Of a stretch of DNA of 64,000 nucleotides, positions 24,061 to 31,989 are shown piece by piece. The position numbers and the translations under genes are program-made. Below the pieces are notes generated by a model, which made no database searches, was not told the origin of the DNA, and worked only from the letters and a program-made list of their open reading frames with translations. Within the stretch, counting starts at the first letter, position 1; every line of letters begins with the position of its first letter. Source of the stretch: WHSW01 sp963767285 (GTDB taxonomy: Bacteria > Actinomycetota > Thermoleophilia > Solirubrobacterales > 70-9); assembly GCA_963767285.1 (NCBI GenBank), contig CAVYDJ010000004.1, forward strand, positions 961,470 to 1,025,469, read 5' to 3'.

Positions 24061-27000
24061 CTAGGGCGTCACTCCGGCCAGCCCCGGCAGCTTCAGCCAG
24101 TCGAGGTGGCGGTAACCGCCCTCCCAGTGGACGAAGTAGTTGAGCTTCGACTGGAAGAAGGACTTCCCCTGGACGTACTTGATCACCCGGGCCAACCCGT
24201 CCGGCGCGAACTGGATCGGCAGGTCCTTGGCGAGCTCGGAGTGCTTGGCGGCGAAATCGAAGAGGCCGTCCTTGAACCAGGTCGACGTCTCGGGGTGCTG
24301 GATGTACATCGGCGGGCCCGCCAGGATCTGCAGGATCCTCGCGTGAGTGGTGTTGTCGAGCGGCGTGCCGTCCGCCTTCGTCAGCCCCACGATGTCGACG
24401 TCCCCGGTAACCGGACGGATCGGTCCGCCGTCGATCGAAACCATCAGGTTGCCCGGCGGTGGGTCGTCGGCGATCACGAACTTGGCCCGTGTCTTCTTGC
24501 CCGTCGCGGCCGGGTCGAGGCCGTTGTCGCCCCAGTTGAACTTGGTCTCGATCTCGTTTCCGGTCGCCGCGTTCGCCTCGATCCACTTCGCGTAGCCGGG
24601 CTCGTCGGTGGTCAGCTCCTTGTTCCGCGACTCGAGACGCTTGAAGACCTCGTCGCGGGTCACCTGATCGGTGATGCCGGCGGCATCGAGGCGCGCGGTC
24701 AACTCGGCGTCCGTCGGCAGGTTGCGGTTGATCACGACCCGGTCGAGGTCCGCCGCGTTGTAGTTGAGGAACTCGACGTCGTAGTGGTTGACGTTCTTGA
24801 GCTTGATCCACTCCGGCTTCACGTAGGCCTTGAAGTCCTCGATCCATTTCAGAGCCCCCGAACCGCGCGAGCGAACGGCGATCAGGATGCCCTCGGTCTT
24901 TGCCAGCACGGCCATGAAGCGGGCCTGCGCGTGCGTGAGCCCGTAGAGGACCTCGAGCGCCTCGAAGTCGGCGATGAAGCCCGGCTTCAGCTTCGTCTTG
25001 ATGAACTTCATCGCGCGGACCGCCGACTGGGCCTTGGCGGTGAACGCGGAGACGACCGGCTTCAGCTTGGTCGCGGCCTTGGCGGCCGCCTTGTTGGCCG
25101 CCTGGACGACCTTGTTGAGACGGGGCAGCGCGGCGAACGCCTTCGCGATGATCACGTCGCCGAGGGCGACGTCGCCGGCGATCTGGCCCGCGCCCTGGCC
25201 GAGCTCCTCGGCGGCCTCGACCCACCTTCCCGCGGCCCATTCGTTCGCGAGCCTGTTGAGGTGCTCCTGTGAGGCCTTGTCGAACCCGTCGAGGGCGTTC
25301 TTGAGCGCGCCCGGGACCTTGCCGACCGCCTCGAAGTCGCGGAGCATGAACTCGAACTGCTTCTGCACGTACTGGTCGAACGCCTCGTGCGCGTCCTTGC
25401 TTTCCCGGACCGCCGTCCAGAGCTCGGCTTGGCGCTCGGTGACCATCTGCAGGTACGCCTGCCCCCCCGTCCCGACCAGCTTCAGGAAGTCAGGGATGCC
25501 CTTGATCGTGCCGATCACCGAGTAGGCGACCCCGGTCACCGCGCCCTTGGTGAAGGCCGCGAACTCGGCCGCGCCGTCGGTCCAACCGCCGAATGGCGGC
25601 GCGTCCGGTGGCCGGTCGTCGATTGAGAACTCGTGTCGCTCCGAGCCGGCCGAGAAGGCGACGTCCTCGGGAGCGACGTCGGTCAGCTTGCCGTTCTCGG
25701 GGTTGTAGATCTTCGTGGCCGGCTTCGGGAAGTTGGCCGCTCCGCGCGTGCCGCCGCCCCCGGCCGCCGACGTCGGATCGCTGTAGGTGGTCCGGAAAAC
25801 CGCATCGAGCAGGCGGCTCTCGCGGGGCTGGAGCACGACCACGTTGTTGGCCTTGTAGACGAGATCGATGTCGTCGATCTGGTCCGGGCCCTGGATCGGC
25901 AGGCCGGCCTTCTGCAGGTAGCCGCCGAGCAGGTTGCCCTCGAGGCCGACCTGGAACGGCATCACGGCCAGGGTTTCCTTGTAGGAGCGGTTCCACAGCC
26001 GCACGCGGACGGAGAGCGCCGTCCCGGCCTTGATCAGCTCCGGCGCGTCCGGACTGGGAACGCTCGCCTCCGGGCGCGTGTAGATGAACAGCAGCGGGGA
26101 CTCAGCCTTGATCGTCGCCTTGCCCTCGCCCTTGATCGACTGGCCCGTCGAGTCCTGGCCCGTCGCTTCGGCCTTGAGCTTGAAGGTGCCGTCCCCGGTC
26201 GCCTCGACCAGGAACTCGCTGGTCGCCGACTCGCCGGAGGGGATGTCGCCGAGCTCCACGACGCTCGGCGGCCCGACCTGCTTCAGCGGCAGCGGATCCG
26301 GGGCCTTGACGTCCTTGACGTCCCAGGCGATCCCGAGGTCCTTGAGCGCGACGCCGGTCGCCGTGTCCTTGCCCGTGTTGCGGACCGTCACGTCGACGGT
26401 CGTCTGCGCGGGGCCGTCCTGCTCGGGGGAGTCCGAGACGTTGATCGGCGACTGCTTCGGCACGACCTCGATGTCGAGCTTGGCCGGTCCGCCGCCGACC
26501 GTGAAGTCCGCCCGCCCCGTCTTGTTGGTCCCGACGGTGACCTTCTTCGACTTCGGGTTGAACTGCAGGTTGCCCTTGTTGGGCACGACCGTGTAGCTGC
26601 CCTTCTTGACCTTGATCGAGTAGCGGCCGGAGCTCTGAGTGGTGTCCGACCCGCCGCCGCTGCCCTTCGCGCTCACCTTGACGCCCTTGGCCGGCGGGCA
26701 CGCGCCGTCCTCGCACGGGCCGATGACCTGCCCGTCGATGTACTCGCCCTCGCGGTAGTACTCGGTATGGGCGTTGGTCATCCGGGTCGAGTAGTCGCTG
26801 TTGTCGGGTTGGCACTCGCCGGGCCCGAAGTAGGCGCCGCCGGTCCAGCCGATCTGGTGTTCGCCCTTCGGGGGCACGAGGTCCGGATACGTCTCCCAGT
26901 CGTCGGGGTGGTCTCCCGGCCAGTTTCCCTCCGCATCGGCGAAGACCGAGACCCGCTGCTCGGCGCCCCCATAGGCAGCGTCGTTGAAGACCACCGTCAA

Positions 27001-27267
27001 GGACGTGACGCCCTTGATCGCCGCGAAGCGGATGTAGCCGCCGGCGCCGCCCGTGCACCAACCGTCGGCGAACTCCTGATGCGTGTGCGTGTACACGTAG
27101 GCCGGACCGATCTGGACCTGTGGCGTCGCAGCCCTCGGAGCGGTCTCGCTCGCGAACGGCGTCGCGAGCGGGTAGGAGAACGAAACCGTCGCACCGGCCG
27201 GCGCTGCTGCGATCGCGGCAACCGCAAACGTGACGACCGTGATGATCTGACGCATCCTGCATCTCAT
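24061..27267 (-). CDS. Large secreted multidomain protein with possible nucleotidyl-cyclase-toxin-like C-terminus
   Basis: The 1068-residue protein has a signal peptide (1-25) and an N-terminal beta domain. A carboxypeptidase-regulatory-like domain (about 210-275, VKVSAKGSGGGSDTTQSSG, YSIKVKKGSYTVVPN) is followed by CARDB-like beta domains (about 280-400). A long helical region spans about 520-790. The C-terminal 200 residues contain IAVRSRG, KFNWGDNG (909-916), RPVTGDVDIVGL with D956 and D958, and YIQHPETSTWF. That order recalls the edema-factor/ExoY catalytic domain (K-containing SxxWGP, TADYD, QHG). I regard this as a hypothesis. ATG 27267 follows AGGAGG by 8 bases. It interrupts the cdsA-dxr gene order. 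Confidence 0.55.
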   Translation of the reverse strand: MRCRMRQIITVVTFAVAAIAAAPAGATVSFSYPLATPFASETAPRAATPQVQIGPAYVYTHTHQEFADGWCTGGAGGYIRFAAIKGVTSLTVVFNDAAYGGAEQRVSVFADAEGNWPGDHPDDWETYPDLVPPKGEHQIGWTGGAYFGPGECQPDNSDYSTRMTNAHTEYYREGEYIDGQVIGPCEDGACPPAKGVKVSAKGSGGGSDTTQSSGRYSIKVKKGSYTVVPNKGNLQFNPKSKKVTVGTNKTGRADFTVGGGPAKLDIEVVPKQSPINVSDSPEQDGPAQTTVDVTVRNTGKDTATGVALKDLGIAWDVKDVKAPDPLPLKQVGPPSVVELGDIPSGESATSEFLVEATGDGTFKLKAEATGQDSTGQSIKGEGKATIKAESPLLFIYTRPEASVPSPDAPELIKAGTALSVRVRLWNRSYKETLAVMPFQVGLEGNLLGGYLQKAGLPIQGPDQIDDIDLVYKANNVVVLQPRESRLLDAVFRTTYSDPTSAAGGGGTRGAANFPKPATKIYNPENGKLTDVAPEDVAFSAGSERHEFSIDDRPPDAPPFGGWTDGAAEFAAFTKGAVTGVAYSVIGTIKGIPDFLKLVGTGGQAYLQMVTERQAELWTAVRESKDAHEAFDQYVQKQFEFMLRDFEAVGKVPGALKNALDGFDKASQEHLNRLANEWAAGRWVEAAEELGQGAGQIAGDVALGDVIIAKAFAALPRLNKVVQAANKAAAKAATKLKPVVSAFTAKAQSAVRAMKFIKTKLKPGFIADFEALEVLYGLTHAQARFMAVLAKTEGILIAVRSRGSGALKWIEDFKAYVKPEWIKLKNVNHYDVEFLNYNAADLDRVVINRNLPTDAELTARLDAAGITDQVTRDEVFKRLESRNKELTTDEPGYAKWIEANAATGNEIETKFNWGDNGLDPAATGKKTRAKFVIADDPPPGNLMVSIDGGPIRPVTGDVDIVGLTKADGTPLDNTTHARILQILAGPPMYIQHPETSTWFKDGLFDFAAKHSELAKDLPIQFAPDGLARVIKYVQGKSFFQSKLNYFVHWEGGYRHLDWLKLPGLAGVTP

Positions 27268-27298
27268 GATTCGCGCCTCCTGACGCCTACTCCGTGCA

Positions 27299-27340
27299 TC
27301 CATACGAGCATCCCTGCCGGGCGTCCAACCTGCGTCCAAC
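27299..27340 (-). promoter_or_regulatory. Candidate promoter with tandem GCGTCCAAC repeats
   Basis: Upstream of the large secreted protein gene, GCGTCCAAC occurs at 27321-27329 and 27332-27340, an 11-base period. On the minus strand TTGGAC (27328-27323) is 18 bases from TATGGA (27304-27299), forming a plausible promoter. The repeats could be an operator. Confidence 0.35.
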
Positions 27341-27367
27341 GCCGACTCTAACCCGTCCCCCCGGCGG

Positions 27368-28303
27368 CTAGTAGACGAACGCGACCGAGAGGTAGTACCC
27401 GGCGACGACCGTGAACATGACGGCGTCGAGGCGGTCCAGCAGACCCCCGTGGGGGCCGAAGATCGTCCCCGAGTCCTTGATCTGGAGGTCGCGCTTGATC
27501 ATCGACTCGAACAGGTCGCCCACCGGCGCCAGGGCGGCGATGCACATCCCCATCAGCAGGGCGTCGAGCCCCGGCAGCCAGTCCTGGTAGAGGCCCGCGA
27601 ACCAGAACCCGAGCGTGCCGCCGACGAATCCGAAGGCGAGCCCCTCGAGCGTCTTGTTCGGCGACAGCTCCGGAGCTAGGCGGTGGCGGCCGAACATGCG
27701 CCCGCCTGCGTACGCGGCGGTGTCGAAGACGAACGTGGCGACGAGCACGTCGAGCAGCAGCGCCGCGCCGTGATCGGGCAGCTCGCGCAGCAGGACGGCG
27801 TGGGCGAATGGAACGGCGATCCAGACGATCCCGAACACGGTCACCGCGACCGAGACCGTTACGCCCGCGCGGTCCGGACGCGCGACCGCGGCGGCGAAGA
27901 TCACCGGCACGCTGGCAACCAGCGCGATCATCATCTGGTACTGCGTGCCGTAGAAGGCAGCGACGACGAGCGCCGCGGCGGCCGCGAACGCGACGAGCGT
28001 GAACGGGTGCGCGTCGCGGGTCATGCGGAAGAGCTCGGACATCCCGACGCAGGCGAAGCCGATCATTGCCGCGGCGAACAGCTCGCCGCCGACGATGACG
28101 ATCGTGATCGCGATCGCGATCCAGGGCAGCGCCCAGGCGATTCGCGCCAGGGTCTCGGAGCGATCTCGCTTCTTCGGCGGCTCGCCGTCACCGCCCGGGC
28201 GCCTCCGGGTCCGGCGAGCGGACAGGGGTGGCGGCTCCGGCGGTCGGTTGCGGCGCGGCTGATCGAAGTCGAGCTCGGAGTCGAAGGGGCGCGAACCCTC
28301 CAT
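27368..28303 (-). CDS. cdsA: Phosphatidate cytidylyltransferase
   Basis: The 311-residue membrane enzyme makes CDP-diacylglycerol, the substrate of the PgsA-like protein in this window. A cytoplasmic Pro/Arg-rich N-terminus of about 55 residues precedes eight or so hydrophobic segments. The C-terminal family signature is LSPNKTLEG, followed by VGDLFESMIKRDLQIKD and a conserved DSGTIFGPHGGLLDRLD. ATG 28303 overlaps the uppS stop as TGATG. Confidence 0.96.
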   Translation of the reverse strand: MEGSRPFDSELDFDQPRRNRPPEPPPLSARRTRRRPGGDGEPPKKRDRSETLARIAWALPWIAIAITIVIVGGELFAAAMIGFACVGMSELFRMTRDAHPFTLVAFAAAAALVVAAFYGTQYQMMIALVASVPVIFAAAVARPDRAGVTVSVAVTVFGIVWIAVPFAHAVLLRELPDHGAALLLDVLVATFVFDTAAYAGGRMFGRHRLAPELSPNKTLEGLAFGFVGGTLGFWFAGLYQDWLPGLDALLMGMCIAALAPVGDLFESMIKRDLQIKDSGTIFGPHGGLLDRLDAVMFTVVAGYYLSVAFVY

Positions 28304-28968
28304 CAGCGACCCCCGAAGCGGCGGCTGCGGCTCTCGTACTCACCCAGCGCCGCCTCGAACGCGCCGCGGTCGAAGTCCGGCCAGAGCTCGTCGCGGAAAA
28401 CGAGCTCGGAGTACGCGCATTGCCAGAGCAGGAAGTTGGAGATCCGCTGCTCGCCGCTGGTGCGGATCAGGAGGTCTGGATCGTGCATCTCGGGCGCGTA
28501 GAGGTGGTCGCGGAACTCATCCTCCGAGCTCCCCTCAAAGGTTCGCGCTGCGTCGGCGATCTCCGCCCGGCCGCCGTAGTTGAAGGCGACGAAGAGCGTG
28601 ATCTGCTCGTTGCCGGCGGTCTTCTCCTCGGCCCAGTCCATGCGCTCGACGAGCTCCGGCCCGATCCCTTCGCGGCGGCCGACGAACCGCATCCGCACTC
28701 CCTCGGAGTCCAGCTCCGGGGTCTCGCGGTCGATCCGCTCGGCGAACATCGCCATCAGGCCGTCCACCTCCGGCCGTGGGCGCTGCCAGTTCTCGGTCGA
28801 GAACGAGAACACGGTCAGCTCCTCGATCCCGAACTCCGCGGCGTCACGAAGCCGCTCCTTGACCCGGTCGGCACCGGCCTGGTGCCCTTCGATCGCCGGC
28901 AGGTTTCGCTCCGCCGCCCATCTGCCGTTGCCATCGGTGATGATCGCAACGAAGCGAGGAGCGTTCAC
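28303..28968 (-). CDS. uppS: Isoprenyl transferase (undecaprenyl diphosphate synthase type)
   Basis: The 221-residue cis-prenyltransferase elongates farnesyl/allylic diphosphate with IPP, giving the lipid carrier for cell-wall synthesis. Motifs are ITDGNGRWA with the catalytic Asp, FSFSTENWQRP and LIRTSGEQRISNFLLWQ. The GTG start at 28968 overlaps the frr stop as GTGA and fixes the N-terminus, which is short. It sits between frr and cdsA as in most actinobacteria. Confidence 0.95.
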   Translation of the reverse strand: MNAPRFVAIITDGNGRWAAERNLPAIEGHQAGADRVKERLRDAAEFGIEELTVFSFSTENWQRPRPEVDGLMAMFAERIDRETPELDSEGVRMRFVGRREGIGPELVERMDWAEEKTAGNEQITLFVAFNYGGRAEIADAARTFEGSSEDEFRDHLYAPEMHDPDLLIRTSGEQRISNFLLWQCAYSELVFRDELWPDFDRGAFEAALGEYESRSRRFGGR

Positions 28969-29531
28969 ACCTCGAGGATCTCTTCTTCCTTGGCCTTCAG
29001 CAGGCCATCGATCTCCTGCGTCGCGGCGTCGGTGCTCTTCTGCAGATCGGTCTCCGCGCGGCGCTCGTCGTCCTCGCCGACCTCGCCCTCCTTCTTGAGC
29101 TCGCGAAGGTCGTGCATGACGTCGCGGCGGATGTTGCGAACCGCCACCTTGCCGTCCTCGCCGACGCCGTGGACGACCTTGACCATCTCCCGGCGTCGTT
29201 CCTCGTTGAGCTCCGGAATCTGGAGTCGGATCACGTTGCCGTCGTTGTTCGGCGTCAAGCCGAGGTCGGACTCCATGATCGCCTTCTCGATCGCCGCGAT
29301 CGAGCTCTTGTCGAACGGCGTCAGCGTGAGCAGGCGAGCGTCGGAGGCCGAGATCTGCGCGAGCTGCTTGAGCGGCGTCTCGACGCCGTAGTAGTCGACG
29401 ATCACGCGGTCGAGGAGATGCGGAGAGGCCCGCCCGGTGCGAACCGTGGCGAGCTCGTGCTTGCACGATTCGACCGACTTCGACATGCGGTCGCGCGCGT
29501 CGGCGATGAACTCTTCGGTGATCTCGGACAA
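28965..29531 (-). CDS. frr: Ribosome recycling factor
   Basis: The 188-residue protein has the three-helix-bundle/beta-domain sequence of RRF, with ATVRTGRASPHLLDRVIVDYYGVETPLKQLA and the C-terminal helix rich in Glu and Lys. With EF-G it splits ribosomes after termination. The start codon is TTG 29531, an uncommon start supported by alignment of SEITEEFIADARDRM with the family N-terminus. It lies 17 bases after pyrH. Confidence 0.97.
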   Translation of the reverse strand: MSEITEEFIADARDRMSKSVESCKHELATVRTGRASPHLLDRVIVDYYGVETPLKQLAQISASDARLLTLTPFDKSSIAAIEKAIMESDLGLTPNNDGNVIRLQIPELNEERRREMVKVVHGVGEDGKVAVRNIRRDVMHDLRELKKEGEVGEDDERRAETDLQKSTDAATQEIDGLLKAKEEEILEV

Positions 29532-29548
29532 CGCTCGTCGGCTCCTCT

Positions 29549-30274
29549 CTACGACTCGGTGCGGACGATCGTGCCCACCCGCTCGCCGCTGACGATCCTA
29601 TCTATGTTGCCTGCGTCCGCCATGTTGAAGACGTGGATCGGCAGGCCGTTGTCCATGCAGAGCGAGAGCGCGGTCGAATCCATCACCCGCAGGCCCTTCT
29701 CGATCGCCTCCATGTGGGTGAGCTCGGGCAGGAACTTGGCGTCGGGCACCACCGACGGGTCGGCGTCGTAGACGCCCTCGACCCCGTGCTTGGCCATCAG
29801 GATCGCCTCGGCGTGGATCTCCAGCGCCCGCAGCGCTGCCGCGGTGTCGGTGGTGAAGAACGGGTTGCCGGTGCCGGCCGCGAAGATCACGACCCGGCCC
29901 TTCTCGAGGTGGCGCATCGCCCGCCGGCGGATGTACGGCTCCGCGACCTCCGTCACCTCGATCGCCGACATCACCCGGGTATAGGTCCCGAGCCGCTCCA
30001 GCGCGTCCTGGAGCGTCAGCGCGTTGAGAACCGTCGCCAGCATCCCCATGTAGTCGGCCGTCGCGCGGTCCATGCCCTGCGCGGCGCCCTCGAGGCCGCG
30101 ATAGATGTTGCCGGCCCCGACCACCAGCGCCATCTCGACCCCGCGCGCGGTCACCTGGTGGACCTGCTCGGTGATCTGCTCGATCCGCTGCGGATCGGTC
30201 CCGTACTCGAGCGAGCCCATCAGTGCCTCGCCCGAGATCTTCAGCAGCACGCGTTGGAAAACCGGGTCCGGCAT
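29549..30274 (-). CDS. pyrH: UMP kinase
   Basis: The 241-residue amino-acid-kinase-fold enzyme phosphorylates UMP to UDP. Signatures are VLLKISGEALMG, MALVVGAGNIYRGLEG, RATADYMGMLATVLNAL and FAAGTGNPFFTTDTAAALRALE. ATG 30274 has TAGGGT 8 nt upstream and no Shine-Dalgarno sequence. So pyrH may be expressed from its own promoter within the rpsB-tsf-pyrH-frr series. The gap from tsf is 31 bases. Confidence 0.97.
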   Translation of the reverse strand: MPDPVFQRVLLKISGEALMGSLEYGTDPQRIEQITEQVHQVTARGVEMALVVGAGNIYRGLEGAAQGMDRATADYMGMLATVLNALTLQDALERLGTYTRVMSAIEVTEVAEPYIRRRAMRHLEKGRVVIFAAGTGNPFFTTDTAAALRALEIHAEAILMAKHGVEGVYDADPSVVPDAKFLPELTHMEAIEKGLRVMDSTALSLCMDNGLPIHVFNMADAGNIDRIVSGERVGTIVRTES

Positions 30275-30305
30275 CGGCGGCAACCCTAGCGCCCCCTCGA
30301 AATGA

Positions 30306-30911
30306 CTACTCCTGGCCGACGGCGAACCGGGCAAACCGCGCGATCCGGATGTTCTCGCCGGTGTTCGCGGCCACCTCGGCGCGGATCTGCTCGATGGTCT
30401 TACCCTCGTAGCGGTCCGTCCGTACGTGCTCCTGCTCGAGCAGGACGACATCGGAAGCCCACTTCTTGAGCTGGCCCTCGACGATCTTGTCGACGACGTT
30501 GTCGGGCTTGCCCTCCTCGCGCGCCTTCTCCTCGAAGACACGCCTTTCCGCCTCGCGCTGCTCGGCGGGTATGTCCTCGACGGAGACATAAAGAGGCGCG
30601 AGTGCGGCGATGTGGATCGCGACCTCGCGGGCGAACTCTTGAAAATCGTCCGTGCGAGCAACGAAGTCGGTCTCGCACTGGACCTCGACGAGCACGCCGA
30701 CCTTGCCGCCCGCGTGGATGTAGGAGCTGACGACGCCCTCGCTCGTGGCCTTGCCCGACCGCTTGGCGGCCGACGCCTGGCCCTTGACGCGCAGCAGCTC
30801 GATCGCCTTGTCGATGTCGCCGTCGGCCTCGTCGAGCGCGGCCTTGCAGTCCATCATCGCCGCGCCCGTGCGCTCGCGCAGCGCCTTGACATCGGATGCT
30901 GCGACGGCCAT
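30306..30911 (-). CDS. tsf: Elongation factor Ts, short form
   Basis: EF-Ts recharges EF-Tu with GTP. The 201-residue length matches the short form seen in Thermus and some deep actinobacteria. The N-terminal UBA-like motif KALRERTGAAMMDCKAALDEADGDIDKAIELLR is clear, followed by the core GKVGVLVEVQCETDFVARTDDF and IAALAPLYV. ATG 30911 is preceded in the same frame by open rpsB sequence. In another frame the rpsB tail ends at a TGA overlapping this ATG (TGATG), so coupled separate translation is the likelier arrangement. Confidence 0.95.
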   Translation of the reverse strand: MAVAASDVKALRERTGAAMMDCKAALDEADGDIDKAIELLRVKGQASAAKRSGKATSEGVVSSYIHAGGKVGVLVEVQCETDFVARTDDFQEFAREVAIHIAALAPLYVSVEDIPAEQREAERRVFEEKAREEGKPDNVVDKIVEGQLKKWASDVVLLEQEHVRTDRYEGKTIEQIRAEVAANTGENIRIARFARFAVGQE

Positions 30912-31883
30912 CAGGAGCCCTCCGGCGGGTCGGCGGGAATCGCCTGCGGATGATCCGGCACCTTCGGCGGCGCGGGCGGCGCCTGAGCGGGTCGGCGCCT
31001 GCTTGCCTCCGGCGGGCGGCGCCTGCGGCGCCTGCTGGGCGGCCTGGGCCTCGGCGGCCTTGGCGGCGGCCTCCTCGGCCTCCTTGCGGGCGCGCTCCTC
31101 CTCCTCGCGCTTGCGCTTCGCCTCCTCCTCGGCCTGGCGCTTCGCCTCCTCTTCGGCGCGGCGCTTCGCCTCCATCTCGCGATAGGTGTTGGCCGCGTTC
31201 TCGACCGCGGCGCCGATCGTCCCGACCACCAGCTCGCAGGAGCGCATCGAGTCGTCGTTGCCCGGAATCGGATATGCGATCCCCATCGGATCGACGTTCG
31301 AGTCGACGAGCCCGAGAATCGGGATCCCGAGCCGGGTCGCCTCCGCGACCGCGATCGCCTCGGTCTTCAGGTCGATGATCAGCGCCGCCTGCGGGACCCG
31401 CTTCATGTCACGAACACCGCCCAGGTTGTACTCGAGCTTCTCGAGCTCGGCCTCCATCGACATCCGCTCCTTGGTCGGCAGCAGGTCGAGGCGCCCGTCG
31501 TCCTTGAGCCCGTTGAGCTCGTGGAGGCGGTCGATCCGCGCCGACATCGTCTGGAAGTTGGTCAGCAGGCCGCCGAGCCAGCGCTGGTTGACGAACGGCA
31601 TGCCGCAGCGCTCGGCCCAGTTCTTGACGGAGTCGCGCGCCTGCTTCTTCGTGCCGACGAACAGGACGGTGCCGCCCTTGCCGGCGACCTCGACCGCGAA
31701 ATCGCGCGCCCGGTTGAGCAGCTGCTCGGTCTGCAGCAGGTCAATGATGTGGATCCCGTCGCGCTCGCCATGGATGTAGCGGCGCATGCGCGGGTTCCAG
31801 CGCCTGGTCTGGTGGCCGAAATGGAGACCTGCCGTCAGCAGTTCCCTGAGCCCAGGCTCGGTTTGCAGTCCTGAATCGGACAT
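30911..31883 (-). CDS. rpsB: 30S ribosomal protein S2 with coiled-coil tail; apparent frameshift near 3' end
   Basis: S2 is recognised by LLTAGLHFGHQTRRWNPRM, FVGTKKQARDSV, FVNQRWLGGLLTNFQT and DSNVDPMGIAYPIPGNDDSMRS. About 240 residues of S2 are followed by a Glu/Lys/Arg/Ala coiled-coil tail of about 50 and a Pro/Gln/Ala-rich end. In the S2 frame no stop occurs and reading would continue into tsf. A neighbouring frame gives a more GC3-biased tail (QAPPAPPKVPDHPQAIP...EGS) and a TGA at 30913-30911 overlapping the tsf ATG. A 14-base repeat encoding QAPPA occurs in both frames 40 bases apart, so a one-base indel between about 30986 and 31011 is likely. The start is ATG 31883 behind GGGAGC. Confidence 0.9.
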
Positions 31884-31949
31884 CGATGCTCCCTTTGGGT
31901 GTGTGTGAGTTGGTCTCCCAAGCCGCTTCCGGGGACCCGGCTATGTCAT

Positions 31950-31970
31950 GCGTGCCGGGCAGGGCCCCTT
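31950..31970. repeat. 21-bp dispersed repeat, copy 2
   Basis: GCGTGCCGGGCAGGGCCCCT plus T lies about 67 bases upstream of rpsB. It differs from the copy at 5919-5939 by one base. The surrounding sequence is not similar. The role is unknown. Confidence 0.6.
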
Positions 31971-31989
31971 GTTCATGCCTGGGGGTCGG

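Noticed and set aside
30306..31883. A 525-residue continuous reading frame as a true S2-EF-Ts fusion gene
   Set aside because: A second frame gives a better S2 tail and a TGA overlapping the tsf ATG, and a repeat shows a one-base slip. I annotate two genes and keep the fusion only as an alternative.
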